Of a stretch of 64,000 nucleotides of DNA, positions 53,343-61,842 are shown piece after piece. The stretch is taken from NCBI RefSeq assembly GCF_002285435.1, contig NZ_NSBT01000024.1, positions 186,001-250,000 of the forward strand, in the 5' to 3' direction. This DNA comes from Actibacterium ureilyticum. Its GTDB lineage: Bacteria; Pseudomonadota; Alphaproteobacteria; Rhodobacterales; Rhodobacteraceae. The first letter of the stretch is position 1. The number at the start of each line of letters is the position of its first letter. Under the pieces are notes generated by a model. That model was given only the letters and a program-made list of their open reading frames with translations, made no database searches and was not told the DNA's origin. The position numbers were made by a program, and so were the translations under genes.

Positions 53343-53846
53343 ATGCAGGGCAGCATCGTCTTCAACGGGCGGTGCTGGTGGATGACATTCCTGGCCCGGG
53401 CGGGCGATGTGCTCGCCCCGGCCACCGCGCCCGAAGGGCGGTCACACCATGGCGGGCAGCGGGCGATCTATCTGTCGACCAGCCGCGCGGGCACGGTTCT
53501 GGGCACCCGCCGCTATATGCGCCCGGACGACCCGCCGCGCGCGATCTTTCCGCTGAACGTCCGAAACGCCCGTATCGTCGATCTGCGCGACCCCGTGGCC
53601 ACCGCCCGGCTGGGGATCGACACGACACATCGCGCCATCGACTGGCACAGCCTGCGCGCCCTTGGCCAGCCCTCGCCCACATGGGCGATCAGCGACCGGG
53701 TGCGCGCATTGGGGCTGGACGGGATGCTTTATGCCTCGAGCGCCGAACCCGCCCGCACCCACCTGACCCTGTTTCGCTGGAACGCAGACGGCGCCGCCCA
53801 ACTGACCCGCGCCGGACCGCCCCGGCCCTGGCCACAGCCCACCTGA
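53343..53846 (+). CDS. RES-domain protein (possible NAD+-degrading toxin-like)
   Basis: 167 residues resembling the RES family, whose studied members are toxins that break down NAD+. The domain starts near FNGRCWWMTFLARAGDVL, with EGRSHHGGQRAIYLSTSRAG (Arg and Tyr region), PTWAISDRVRALGLDGMLYA and SSAEPARTHLTLFRWN carrying the Ser. The Glu usually found after the tyrosine strand appears replaced (AGTVLGTRRY), so activity may be lost or altered. No Xre/DUF2384 antitoxin gene is adjacent. ATG 53343 is 4 bp from trxB, so it is probably co-transcribed with a housekeeping redox gene. Confidence 0.65.
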   Translation: MQGSIVFNGRCWWMTFLARAGDVLAPATAPEGRSHHGGQRAIYLSTSRAGTVLGTRRYMRPDDPPRAIFPLNVRNARIVDLRDPVATARLGIDTTHRAIDWHSLRALGQPSPTWAISDRVRALGLDGMLYASSAEPARTHLTLFRWNADGAAQLTRAGPPRPWPQPT

Positions 53847-53962
53847 CAACAAAGCCGCGCACCGGGCGCGATTGTCGCAGATGCCGCGTTGCAGCATTGC
53901 AACGGATGGGCGATTCCGCCCCTTCGGGCAATTAGGGCTTTGCCTTGGCGCCCGCTTATGCG

Positions 53963-53984
53963 ATGTGTTCACGCGTGAACACAT
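53963..53984. promoter_or_regulatory. Perfect 22-bp palindrome upstream of the sulfate-activation fusion
   Basis: ATGTGTTCACG (53963-53973) is followed directly by its exact reverse complement (53974-53984), ending 15 bp before ATG 54000. A symmetric site of this length is what a dimeric MarR-type winged helix binds, and the protein encoded next begins with such a domain. Autoregulation is the natural inference. Confidence 0.75.
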
Positions 53985-53999
53985 TTTGAGTCGCCAGTT

Positions 54000-56078
54000 A
54001 TGACGTCGCCAGTGACAAAACCCATTTCGGCCGAGGAAGACCAGCTCTTCCGGCTTCTGCGTCAGCTCGATACGGCGCCAGAGGCCTCGCAGCGTGCGAC
54101 CGCGGCCGCGATCGGGATCTCGCTGGGGCGTCTGAACGCACTTCTGCGCACCGCCGCCGATGCCGGTCTGATCAAGATCAGCGAACGCGCGGGCCCCGAC
54201 AAGCGTCAACGCTTTGCCTATGCGTTGACGCCCCGGGGCGGGGCGGAAAAAGCGCGGCTCACAGATCGTTTCCTTGCTGGCAAGCTGGCCGAATACGACG
54301 CCTTGCATGCCGAGCTTACCGGAACCAACAGCGGACTGGTTCCGCTCAAACACAGGACCCACCTCATGGAAAACAACCTCGCGCCGATCCCCGAGCTTTA
54401 CGTGTCTTACGAAAGCGCCCAGAAGCTGAAGATGGAGGCCGCCGAGCTGCCCAGCTGGGACCTGACCCCGCGCCAGATCTGCGACCTGGAACTGCTGATG
54501 AATGGCGGCTTCTACCCGCTCAAGGGCTTCCTGACCCAGGACGATTACGAAGGCGTCGTGGAAAACATGCGCACCAAGGATGGCGCGCTGTGGCCGATGC
54601 CGATCACGCTGGACGTGACCCAGGACTTCGCCGACAGCATCGAACCGGGTCAGGACATCGCCCTGCGCGACCAGGAAGGCGTGATCCTGGCCATCCTGTC
54701 GATCACCGACAAATACCTGCCCAACAAGGCGCGCGAGGCTGAAAAGGTCTATGGCGCCGACGATCTGGCGCATCCGGCGGTGAACTATCTGCACAACGTG
54801 GCTGGCCCCGTCTATCTGGGTGGTCCGGTGACCGGCATCCAGCAGCCCGTGCACTACGATTTCCGCGCCCGCCGCGACACGCCCAACGAGCTGCGCGCCT
54901 ATTTCCGCAAGCTGGGCTGGCGCCGCATCGTGGCCTTCCAGACCCGCAACCCGCTGCACCGCGCGCACCAGGAACTGACCTTCCGCGCGGCCAAGGAAGC
55001 CCAGGCCAACCTGCTGATCCACCCCGTTGTCGGCATGACCAAACCGGGCGATGTCGATCACTTCACCCGCGTGCGCTGCTACGAGGCGGTGCTGGACAAA
55101 TACCCGGCTTCGACCACCACCATGTCGCTGCTGAACCTGGCGATGCGCATGGCCGGCCCGCGCGAGGCCGTCTGGCACGGACTGATCCGGAAAAACCACG
55201 GCTGCACCCACATGATCGTCGGCCGCGACCACGCCGGCCCCGGCAAGAACAGCGCCGGTGACGATTTCTATGGCCCCTATGACGCGCAGGACCTGTTCCG
55301 CGAACACCAGGAAGAAATCGGCATCGAAATGGTCGATTTCAAACACATGGTCTATGTCCAGGAACGCGCCCAGTACGAACCCAATGACGAGATCGAGGAT
55401 CGCGACAACGTCACCATCCTGAACATCTCGGGCACCGAACTGCGCCGCCGCCTGGCCGAGGGGCTGGAAATCCCCGAATGGTTCAGCTTCCCCGAAGTGG
55501 TCCGCGAACTGCGCCGCACCAAGCCGCCGCGCAGCCAACAGGGCTTCACCGTGTTCTTCACCGGTCTCTCCGGCTCGGGCAAATCCACCATCGCCAACGC
55601 GCTGATGGTCAAGCTGATGGAAATGGGCGGCCGCCCGGTGACGCTGCTGGACGGCGACGTGGTGCGCAAACACCTGTCGTCGGAACTGGGCTTCTCCAAG
55701 GAACACCGCGACATCAACATCAAACGCATCGGCTATGTCGCCTCGGAAATCACCAAGAACGGCGGTATCGCGATCTGCGCGCCCATCGCGCCCTATACCG
55801 CGACCCGCCGTGCCGTGCGCGAGATGATCGAAGCCTATGGCGCCTTCACCGAGGTGCACGTGGCCACCAGCCTGGAAGAATGCGAGCGCCGCGACCGCAA
55901 GGGGCTCTACAAGCTGGCCCGCGAAGGCAAGATCAAGGAATTCACCGGGATCTCGGACCCCTACGAAACCCCTGAAAACGCCGAGCTGGTCGTCAACACC
56001 GAAGGTGTGGATGTCGACAACTGCGCGCATCAGGTGATCCTGAAGCTGGAAAGCATGGGGCTGATCGCCGCGCAATAA
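54000..56078 (+). CDS. MarR-like winged helix fused to ATP sulfurylase and APS kinase
   Basis: 692 residues in three parts. Residues 8-115 look like an EPS-associated MarR-type regulator: EDQLFRLLRQLDTAPEASQR, AAIGISLGRLNALLRTAADA, FAYALTPRGGAEKARLTDRF and LAGKLAEYDALHAEL. Residues 123-510 are ATP sulfurylase (PIPELYVSYESAQKLKMEA; nucleotide motif TRNPLHRAHQEL near 315). Residues 515-692 are APS kinase (GLSGSGKSTIANAL near 521). Together the enzymes make PAPS from sulfate. The catalytic part alone is 570 residues, the usual full length, with an internal ATG at 54366 preceded by AGGA, so a shorter second product is possible. No stop separates the parts, so the frame is a true fusion. Preceded by a 22-bp palindrome, followed by a terminator. 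Confidence 0.88.
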   Translation: MTSPVTKPISAEEDQLFRLLRQLDTAPEASQRATAAAIGISLGRLNALLRTAADAGLIKISERAGPDKRQRFAYALTPRGGAEKARLTDRFLAGKLAEYDALHAELTGTNSGLVPLKHRTHLMENNLAPIPELYVSYESAQKLKMEAAELPSWDLTPRQICDLELLMNGGFYPLKGFLTQDDYEGVVENMRTKDGALWPMPITLDVTQDFADSIEPGQDIALRDQEGVILAILSITDKYLPNKAREAEKVYGADDLAHPAVNYLHNVAGPVYLGGPVTGIQQPVHYDFRARRDTPNELRAYFRKLGWRRIVAFQTRNPLHRAHQELTFRAAKEAQANLLIHPVVGMTKPGDVDHFTRVRCYEAVLDKYPASTTTMSLLNLAMRMAGPREAVWHGLIRKNHGCTHMIVGRDHAGPGKNSAGDDFYGPYDAQDLFREHQEEIGIEMVDFKHMVYVQERAQYEPNDEIEDRDNVTILNISGTELRRRLAEGLEIPEWFSFPEVVRELRRTKPPRSQQGFTVFFTGLSGSGKSTIANALMVKLMEMGGRPVTLLDGDVVRKHLSSELGFSKEHRDINIKRIGYVASEITKNGGIAICAPIAPYTATRRAVREMIEAYGAFTEVHVATSLEECERRDRKGLYKLAREGKIKEFTGISDPYETPENAELVVNTEGVDVDNCAHQVILKLESMGLIAAQ

Positions 56079-56103
56079 CACGCGCGCGCCCCCCGAAAAC
56101 ACC

Positions 56104-56134
56104 AAACCGCCGCAGCACCCTGCGGCGGTTTTTT
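56104..56134 (+). terminator. Rho-independent terminator after the sulfate-activation gene
   Basis: AAACCGCCGCA (56104-56114), loop GCACCC, TGCGGCGGTTT (56121-56131) and three more Ts: an 11-bp perfect stem with a T-tract. Confidence 0.9.
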
Positions 56135-56143
56135 CATGCCTTG

Positions 56144-56189
56144 TTTCTTCTTGGTGCAAATATCCCGGGGTTTGGGGCAGCGCCCCAAA
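56144..56189. repeat. Dispersed hairpin repeat, copy E
   Basis: TTTCTTCTTGGTGCAAATAT then CCCGGGG, followed by the stem TTTGGGGC (56171-56178) / GCCCCAAA (56182-56189) with loop AGC. It matches copy B in reverse orientation. It lies between the convergent sulfate-activation and PhzF genes. Confidence 0.7.
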
Positions 56190-56198
56190 TGCAACCGG

Positions 56199-57095
56199 TC
56201 ACAGCAGCAGATCGCCCGACATCAGCACCCGCCCCTGTCCACCGACACGAATACCGGTGATCGCATCGCGCGGCCCCAGAACGGCAACCCGCGCCTGTCC
56301 GGGGCGGCCCATGTGGTGGCCCTGTTCGGCGGTGAATTCCGGCCCTTCGATCAGCCCGTGATGCCACAGATAGGCCGCCATGCAGCCGGTGGCCGAGCCG
56401 GTGAACGGATCCTCGGCCGGGCTGGGCGGGGCCATCAGCAATCGGCTGAACGTGTCGCCCGCCGGTGTCGCGCCCTCGCGCGTCACAAGGAACGGCTCCA
56501 TCAGGTCGGCGCGCCCCTCGCCGCTGACCGCGCGGAACGCGTGCAGCGCATCGATATCCAGAACCGCCCGCCGCAGCGCATCTTGCCCACGCAGCAACGT
56601 GATGCAAAAGGGCGTGCCGGTCGACACGATCTGCGGGCGGCCGATCACGTCGCCCGCCGCCAGCCCATAGATCGCGGCGATCTCGGCCGGATCGAATGTC
56701 GGGCCAAAGACCGGCGCGGCCTGGGTCATGGTGATGATATCGGCCCCATCCCTGCGTACCACCTCGATCGGCAACACACCTGCGCCGACCTCCAGCGTGA
56801 AGCGCGCAGCACCTGTCGACATATCGACCAGCCCGCGATGGATCAGCGATGCGACGGTGGCAATGGTCGGGTGGCCGGCCATCGGAATCTCGCGGTCGGT
56901 CAGGTAATAGCGCGCCCCGAAATCGGCCCGCTCGGACCCCACCAAAAAAGCACATTCCGAAAGCGAGGTTTCGCGGACCAGCGCCAGGCGGTCCTCAAGC
57001 GGCAGCGCCGCGGCGTCATGCACCACGGCGCAGGCATTGCCGCCAAAGGGACGGTCGGTAAAGGCATCGACCCAGTCACAGGCCAGATGCCGCAT
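56199..57095 (-). CDS. PhzF-family isomerase-like protein
   Basis: 298 residues of the PhzF/diaminopimelate-epimerase-like fold. CDWVDAFTDRPFGGNACAVV is the N-terminal signature, catalytic Glu47 lies in RETSLSECAFL, and GHPTIATVASLIHRG and PFTGSATGCMAAYLW are the other conserved blocks. Although named for phenazine synthesis, most members outside phz clusters have unknown substrates, and no other phz gene is here. Start overlaps the DUF1150 stop by one base. Confidence 0.9.
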   Translation of the reverse strand: MRHLACDWVDAFTDRPFGGNACAVVHDAAALPLEDRLALVRETSLSECAFLVGSERADFGARYYLTDREIPMAGHPTIATVASLIHRGLVDMSTGAARFTLEVGAGVLPIEVVRRDGADIITMTQAAPVFGPTFDPAEIAAIYGLAAGDVIGRPQIVSTGTPFCITLLRGQDALRRAVLDIDALHAFRAVSGEGRADLMEPFLVTREGATPAGDTFSRLLMAPPSPAEDPFTGSATGCMAAYLWHHGLIEGPEFTAEQGHHMGRPGQARVAVLGPRDAITGIRVGGQGRVLMSGDLLL

Positions 57096-57322
57096 CAGTG
57101 GACGGGCACCGGCGCCATGTCGTTCTGGCGCGCCAGGATGAACGCCATCCGGCGGTCGGCGACCAGCGCCAGGCGTTCGCCGCTGGCGTCATGCACCGCA
57201 TAAAGCTGTTCGGCGCCTTGGGCCTGCTCCTGCACCTCGGCGGGCAGATCGGCCACATTCACGGCACGGACATAGACGATGCGATCCGCGCCGGTGTCAT
57301 TGAAATCATATTTCGTATTCAT
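57095..57322 (-). CDS. DUF1150-family protein
   Basis: 75 residues: FNDTGADRIVYVRAVNVADL and GAEQLYAVHDASGERLALVA, then DRRMAFILARQNDMAPVPVH. An alphaproteobacterial family typically encoded directly downstream of a small heat-shock protein, as here (12 bp after hsp20); function unknown, perhaps linked to protein quality control. ATG 57322 follows GGAGGTCGTGAG. Confidence 0.9.
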   Translation of the reverse strand: MNTKYDFNDTGADRIVYVRAVNVADLPAEVQEQAQGAEQLYAVHDASGERLALVADRRMAFILARQNDMAPVPVH

Positions 57323-57334
57323 CTCACGACCTCC

Positions 57335-57751
57335 TTACGCTTGCTTGTTGATCTGGATGGTCTGCACGACCGTTTCAGGCTGCGCACGTTCCAGATCCAC
57401 ATGCAAAAGCCCGTTTTCCATCGTCGCCCCCACCACGTCGACCCCGTCGGCCATCACGAAGGACCGCTGGAATTGCCGCCCGGCAATGCCGCGATGCAGG
57501 AAGACACGGTCGCCCTCGTCCTCGGGCTGGCGGCCACGGATCACCAATTGCCGGTCCTCGACCGTGATCGACATGTCCTCGTCGCGGAACCCCGCCACGG
57601 CCAGCGTGATGCGATAGGCATGATCGCGCGTCTGTTCGATATTGAAGGGCGGATAGCCTTCGTTCCCGGATTTCGCGGTCCGTTCCACGAGGCGTTCCAA
57701 TTGCTCGAACCCCAGCAGGAACGGGTGCGAGCCAAGCGTCAGTTTCGTCAT
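57335..57751 (-). CDS. Small heat-shock protein (Hsp20/alpha-crystallin)
   Basis: 138 residues. The alpha-crystallin domain spans about 35-125: GYPPFNIEQTRDHAYRITLA, DMSITVEDRQLVIRGRQPED, HRGIAGRQFQRSFVM and MENGLLHVDLERAQPE. ATP-independent holdase similar in size to IbpA. Start ATG 57751 (MTKLTLGSHPFLLGFEQLER); upstream codons are not Hsp20. Transcribed first in the hsp20-DUF1150-phzF unit. No ROSE/4U-like thermosensor was identified in the leader by eye. Confidence 0.94.
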   Translation of the reverse strand: MTKLTLGSHPFLLGFEQLERLVERTAKSGNEGYPPFNIEQTRDHAYRITLAVAGFRDEDMSITVEDRQLVIRGRQPEDEGDRVFLHRGIAGRQFQRSFVMADGVDVVGATMENGLLHVDLERAQPETVVQTIQINKQA

Positions 57752-57912
57752 GCGGCAAGTCCTAAAGTCAGCGACACCGTGTATTCGGCCCCGATTGCGG
57801 CGACCTGTTGAAAATATGGGGCCGCGCCGGGCCTGCTGCAAGGGCGGCCTTTGCGCAAGGGCCGAAAAACGCTATCGTAACCACTCTGACGACCAACCGA
57901 CTCAGGCAGGGC

Positions 57913-58134
57913 ATGAACGTTTCCAGCGAAATGAACAGCGAAGAGGTGCTGCGCGTGAAGCTCGAGGTGCTGCGCCGCGAACATCGCGACCTGGACGACG
58001 CCATCCAGGCGATGGAAGATCGCGGCAGCCCGGCCGATCAGTTCGCCATCAAACGTCTGAAAAAGCGCAAACTGACGCTGAAGGACGTGATCTCGGCCAT
58101 CGAAGATCAGCTGATCCCCGACATCATTGCGTAA
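57913..58134 (+). CDS. DUF465 (YdcH-like) protein
   Basis: 73-residue helical protein: LRVKLEVLRREHRDLDDAIQ, DQFAIKRLKKRKLTLKDVIS and IEDQLIPDIIA. The family is a short helical hairpin of unknown function, often near purE in Rhodobacteraceae as here (50 bp upstream). Start ATG 57913; an in-frame ATG six codons later (MNSEEV) is possible. Confidence 0.88.
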   Translation: MNVSSEMNSEEVLRVKLEVLRREHRDLDDAIQAMEDRGSPADQFAIKRLKKRKLTLKDVISAIEDQLIPDIIA

Positions 58135-58184
58135 CCGATTGATCCGGCTATAGTGCGCGCTCGCGAAGAACGGACGAGGGCAGG

Positions 58185-58673
58185 ATGAGCAAACCGTGCG
58201 TGGGCATCATCATGGGCAGCCAATCGGACTGGCCTACCATGAAGGAAGCCGCAGATATTCTGGATCAGCTCGATGTGCCGTTCGAGGCGCGCATCGTCTC
58301 GGCCCACCGCACGCCGGACCGGCTGTGGGATTACGGCAAATCCGCCGTCGATCGCGGGCTGAAGGTGATCATCGCGGGCGCGGGCGGTGCGGCGCATCTG
58401 CCCGGCATGATGGCCAGCAAGACGCGCGTGCCGGTGATCGGCGTGCCCGTGCAGACCAAGGCGCTGTCGGGTGTCGACAGCCTGTATTCCATTGTGCAGA
58501 TGCCTAAGGGGTTCCCCGTGGCCACCATGGCCATCGGCGCGGCGGGCGCGGCCAATGCGGGCCTGATGGCGGCGGGCATCCTGGCGGTATCGGACGATGC
58601 GCTGGCCGCCCGGCTGGATGCCTGGCGCGACGCGCTGTCGGCCTCGATCCCCGAGGAGCCGCAGGATGACTGA
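58185..58673 (+). CDS. purE: N5-carboxyaminoimidazole ribonucleotide mutase
   Basis: Converts N5-CAIR to CAIR in de novo purine synthesis. 162 residues: [20 protein letters not shown] (nucleotide loop), [40 protein letters not shown] and [23 protein letters not shown] 58185 follows GAGGGCAGG. Overlaps purK by 8 nt, so the two subunits of the same step are co-translated. Confidence 0.96.
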   Translation: MSKPCVGIIMGSQSDWPTMKEAADILDQLDVPFEARIVSAHRTPDRLWDYGKSAVDRGLKVIIAGAGGAAHLPGMMASKTRVPVIGVPVQTKALSGVDSLYSIVQMPKGFPVATMAIGAAGAANAGLMAAGILAVSDDALAARLDAWRDALSASIPEEPQDD

Positions 58674-59745
58674 GCCGCTTCCCACCGGCGCCACCATCGG
58701 CATTCTGGGCGGCGGCCAGCTGGGCCGCATGCTGTCGGTCGCGGCGTCCCGCCTGGGCCTGCGCAGCCATATATTCGAGCCGGGCGCCAACCCGCCCGCT
58801 GGCGACGTGGCCCATGCCGTGACCACCGCGCCTTACGAGGACGAGGCCGCCCTGCGCGCCTTTGCCCAAAGCGTCGATGTCATCACCTATGAGTTCGAGA
58901 ACATCCCCGTCGCGGCGCTCGACCTGCTGGAAACCCTGCGCAAGGTGCGCCCGGGCCGCGATGCCCTGCGCGTCAGCCAGGACCGGCTGATCGAAAAGGC
59001 GTTCCTGACCGATCTGGGTCTGACCACCGCGCCCTTCGCCGCCGTCGATGATGCGGTCGACCTGGCCGAGGCCGTTGAGGAAATCGGCCTGCCCGCGATC
59101 CTGAAGACCCGCCGCTTCGGCTATGACGGCAAGGGACAGGCGCGGCTGAACAGCCCCGATGACGCCGCCACCGCATTGGCCGACATGGCCGGTGCCCCCG
59201 CGATCCTGGAAGGGTTCGTCGATTTCAGCCACGAGGTTTCGGTCATCGCCGCACGCGGGGCCACGGGCGAGGTCGCCTGTTTCGATCCGGGCGAGAATGT
59301 TCACAAGGCCGGCATCCTGCACACCACCACCCTGCCCGCGCGGCTGACATCGGCGCAGCGCACCGATGCGGTGCTGCTGGCGGGCAAGATCCTGACCCAT
59401 CTGAAATATGTGGGCGTGATGGGGGTGGAGCTGTTCGTGACACCCGCCGGGCTGGTCGTGAACGAGATCGCCCCGCGTGTCCACAATTCCGGCCACTGGA
59501 CCCAGAACGGCTGTGTCATCGACCAGTTCGAACAGCATATCCGCGCTGTCGCGGGCTGGCCGCTGGGCGACGGCTCGCGCCATTCGGATGTGCAGATGCT
59601 GAACCTGATCGGCGATGACATGGACCAGGTGCCGGAGCTTGCCCGCGACCCGGCGGTTGCGCTGCATCTTTACGGCAAGGCGGATGTGAAACCGGGCCGC
59701 AAGATGGGCCACGCCAACCGGGTGCTGGGGCCGAAATCGGCGTAA
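58666..59745 (+). CDS. purK: N5-carboxyaminoimidazole ribonucleotide synthase
   Basis: ATP-grasp enzyme making N5-CAIR from AIR, ATP and bicarbonate, just before PurE. 359 residues: [79 protein letters not shown] and [20 protein letters not shown]. Start ATG 58666 overlaps the purE stop (ATGACTGA). Its stop lies 4 bp from the convergent lipase gene. Confidence 0.96.
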   Translation: MTEPLPTGATIGILGGGQLGRMLSVAASRLGLRSHIFEPGANPPAGDVAHAVTTAPYEDEAALRAFAQSVDVITYEFENIPVAALDLLETLRKVRPGRDALRVSQDRLIEKAFLTDLGLTTAPFAAVDDAVDLAEAVEEIGLPAILKTRRFGYDGKGQARLNSPDDAATALADMAGAPAILEGFVDFSHEVSVIAARGATGEVACFDPGENVHKAGILHTTTLPARLTSAQRTDAVLLAGKILTHLKYVGVMGVELFVTPAGLVVNEIAPRVHNSGHWTQNGCVIDQFEQHIRAVAGWPLGDGSRHSDVQMLNLIGDDMDQVPELARDPAVALHLYGKADVKPGRKMGHANRVLGPKSA

Positions 59746-59749
59746 GGCG

Positions 59750-60472
59750 TCAGTCCGCCATCGCGCGGATCACATCGGTCAGCGTCAGATCCTGCTGAAA
59801 CGCGCCATGGGACAGGAAATGTTCCACCTGCGCGATGACGACCGGATCCATCATCATGAAGGTATGCGTCACCGGCAGGGTGATGTGGTCGCGCATGCCC
59901 GGCACGGCGGTCCGCGCGACCGCCACCTTGCCATCGTCGCGCCCCGGGATCATCGCGGAATAGACCGGGTTCATCGACTGCGCCCCCGCAATCACGCCCA
60001 GATCGAAATCGACCGCCGGCAAGCGGTTCGGCACGCTGTCGGGTCCGGTGCCCAGCTCCAGCCCTGCCGGGCCGTTCACCCATTCGAATGGCGGCAGCCC
60101 GCCCAGCCGGTCGACCAGCTCTGACCCGCCATTGGGCGGCCCCATCATCACCACGCGGCCCAGATTGGCCGGGCGCCCCTCGGCCAGCCAGTCGCGCAGG
60201 ATGATCCCGCCCATGGAGTGGGTGACGAAATGCACAGGCTCCGTCCGGCCGCAGCGCGCCGCGCCGATTTCGGCCGCTGTGCTCAGCGCATCGATGGGCG
60301 CGGTGGTGGACGGATAGGATTGGTTGACGGTGCGATAGCCCGCGGCCTCCAGCCGGTTGGCCATCACGACCATCGATCCCGACCCACGGGCCAGCCCATG
60401 CAGCAACACGACACAATCGGCCAGTACGGCCTGGGGCAAAAACAACAGCACAAGGGTCAGAAACACACGCAT
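59750..60472 (-). CDS. Exported alpha/beta hydrolase (lipase-like)
   Basis: 240 residues with a Sec signal peptide ([19 protein letters not shown]), then an alpha/beta-hydrolase fold similar to the bacterial lipase/PGAP1-like group: [20 protein letters not shown] (oxyanion strand), nucleophile Ser86 in [17 protein letters not shown], and a late acidic/His region [20 protein letters not shown]. Probably hydrolyses esters in the periplasm; substrate unknown. Divergent from the Nudix gene. Confidence 0.85.
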   Translation of the reverse strand: MRVFLTLVLLFLPQAVLADCVVLLHGLARGSGSMVVMANRLEAAGYRTVNQSYPSTTAPIDALSTAAEIGAARCGRTEPVHFVTHSMGGIILRDWLAEGRPANLGRVVMMGPPNGGSELVDRLGGLPPFEWVNGPAGLELGTGPDSVPNRLPAVDFDLGVIAGAQSMNPVYSAMIPGRDDGKVAVARTAVPGMRDHITLPVTHTFMMMDPVVIAQVEHFLSHGAFQQDLTLTDVIRAMAD

Positions 60473-60549
60473 CCTTCCAAGTTAGGGATTTCGCCCGCGA
60501 TTACGAGGTAAGGCTTGCCTGACCCCGGCGATGGCGACAGGCTGCGCGC

Positions 60550-60999
60550 ATGACCGATCCCAGCCCGCGACTGGCCGCCCGCGCCGTCATCCTGCACGAA
60601 AACCGCCTGTTGCTGGTCAACGCCTATCCCGGCGGGCAAAGCGACCTGTGGTGTGCCCCCGGCGGCGGGGTGGCGCGCGGACATTCCCTGCCCGACACCC
60701 TGACGCGCGAGGTATATGAGGAAACCGGTTTGCGCATCGATGTCGGCACGCCCTGTCTGGTCAATGAATTCCACAACCCCGATGACGGGTTTCACCAGGT
60801 CGAGGTGTTCTTTCGCGCCACGATCCGCTCCGGCAAACTGGACGACACATGGCGCGACCCCGAAGGGATCGTGAACCGCCGCCGCTTGGTCAGCCGGGAT
60901 GAAATGGCGGGCCTGCGGTTCAAACCCGACAGCCTGCCAGCGGTTGCATGGGGTGACGCGCCGCTGCGTTATGACCCGCTGGAACGGCTGGTGAAATAG
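60550..60999 (+). CDS. Nudix hydrolase with variant box
   Basis: 149-residue Nudix fold. The box reads GGVARGHSLPDTLTREVYEE then TGL: REVYEETGL is canonical, but the first Glu of Gx5Ex7REUxEExGU is His. The REUxEE glutamates that hold Mg are kept, so activity is possible. NAYPGGQSDLWCAPGGG precedes it. Substrate unknown. The 3' end overlaps the convergent EamA gene by 31 nt. Confidence 0.85.
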   Translation: MTDPSPRLAARAVILHENRLLLVNAYPGGQSDLWCAPGGGVARGHSLPDTLTREVYEETGLRIDVGTPCLVNEFHNPDDGFHQVEVFFRATIRSGKLDDTWRDPEGIVNRRRLVSRDEMAGLRFKPDSLPAVAWGDAPLRYDPLERLVK

Positions 61000-61829
61000 G
61001 GGCCCGCCAGCCCCACCGCCACGCCGCCCAGCACCAGCAGCGCCGCCAGCACCGCGCGCAGGCCCACAGGCTCCGCCAGAAACACCCAGCCCGCAGCCAG
61101 CGCGATCACCGGCACGCTCAACTGCGCCAGCGCCCCGCGTGTCGCGCCCAGCGGCGGCAGGATCGCGTACCACAGCGCATAGCCCATCCCCGATGTCACC
61201 GCGCCCGAGATCACCGCCAATGCCACGCCGCGCGGGGTGATCGCCGCGTCCCAGCCGTAAAGCGCCAGAACCGGCAGGCTGGCCAGCAGGGCCCAGACGA
61301 AATTCACCGATGTCGCCGCCAGCGGATCGCGCACCACCCGCCCGCGCAGCGAATAGACACCCCAGCCGATCGCGGCCAGCGCCATCAGCCCCGCCCCCAC
61401 GGGCGAAATCGGCCCGCCCGCGCCGGGCGCGAACAGCAGCCCCAGACCACCCAAAGAGATCGCCGCGCCCAGCCAGCGGGCCAGCGGCGCCCGCTCGCCG
61501 CCCAGCACCGCGCCGCCGAACATGGTGATCTGCACGCCGCCGAACAGGATCAGCGCGCCCAGCCCCGCCGGCAGGCTGACATAGGCAAAGGAAAACCCCA
61601 GCATATAGGCCCAAAGCCCCGCCACCGCGCGCGGGTCGGCACGCGGCTGCCAGACCAGCCGCCTTTCGCGCAGCGCCAGCAGGATCAGCAGCATCGCCGC
61701 CCCCGCCGCCAACCGAATGCTGGCAAACTGCGCCGGGCCGATCCCCTGATCGCTGAGCGCGGCCCGGTTCAGCAGCGAATTCGCGGCAAAGGCGCTCATG
61801 GTCAGAAATCCCAACAACAACAGCCGCAT
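60969..61829 (-). CDS. EamA/DMT-family permease
   Basis: Third EamA permease, 286 residues with about ten hydrophobic helices. N-terminal LLLLGFLTMSAFAANSLLNR, a mid-loop AVLGGERAPLARWLGAAISL, and second-repeat FLAEPVGLRAVLAALLVLGG. ATG 61829 lies 13 bp downstream of the phnM stop, so a phnM-permease transcript is likely, possibly taking up or exporting a phosphonate-related compound (inference). Confidence 0.87.
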   Translation of the reverse strand: MRLLLLGFLTMSAFAANSLLNRAALSDQGIGPAQFASIRLAAGAAMLLILLALRERRLVWQPRADPRAVAGLWAYMLGFSFAYVSLPAGLGALILFGGVQITMFGGAVLGGERAPLARWLGAAISLGGLGLLFAPGAGGPISPVGAGLMALAAIGWGVYSLRGRVVRDPLAATSVNFVWALLASLPVLALYGWDAAITPRGVALAVISGAVTSGMGYALWYAILPPLGATRGALAQLSVPVIALAAGWVFLAEPVGLRAVLAALLVLGGVAVGLAGPYFTSRSSGS

Positions 61830-61842
61830 CGCCGCCCCTCCC

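Noticed and set aside
53442-56159. 905-codon open frame antisense to the sulfate-activation fusion
   Set aside because: Shadow of codon bias; low-complexity composition and no ribosome site, while the sense strand encodes clear conserved domains.
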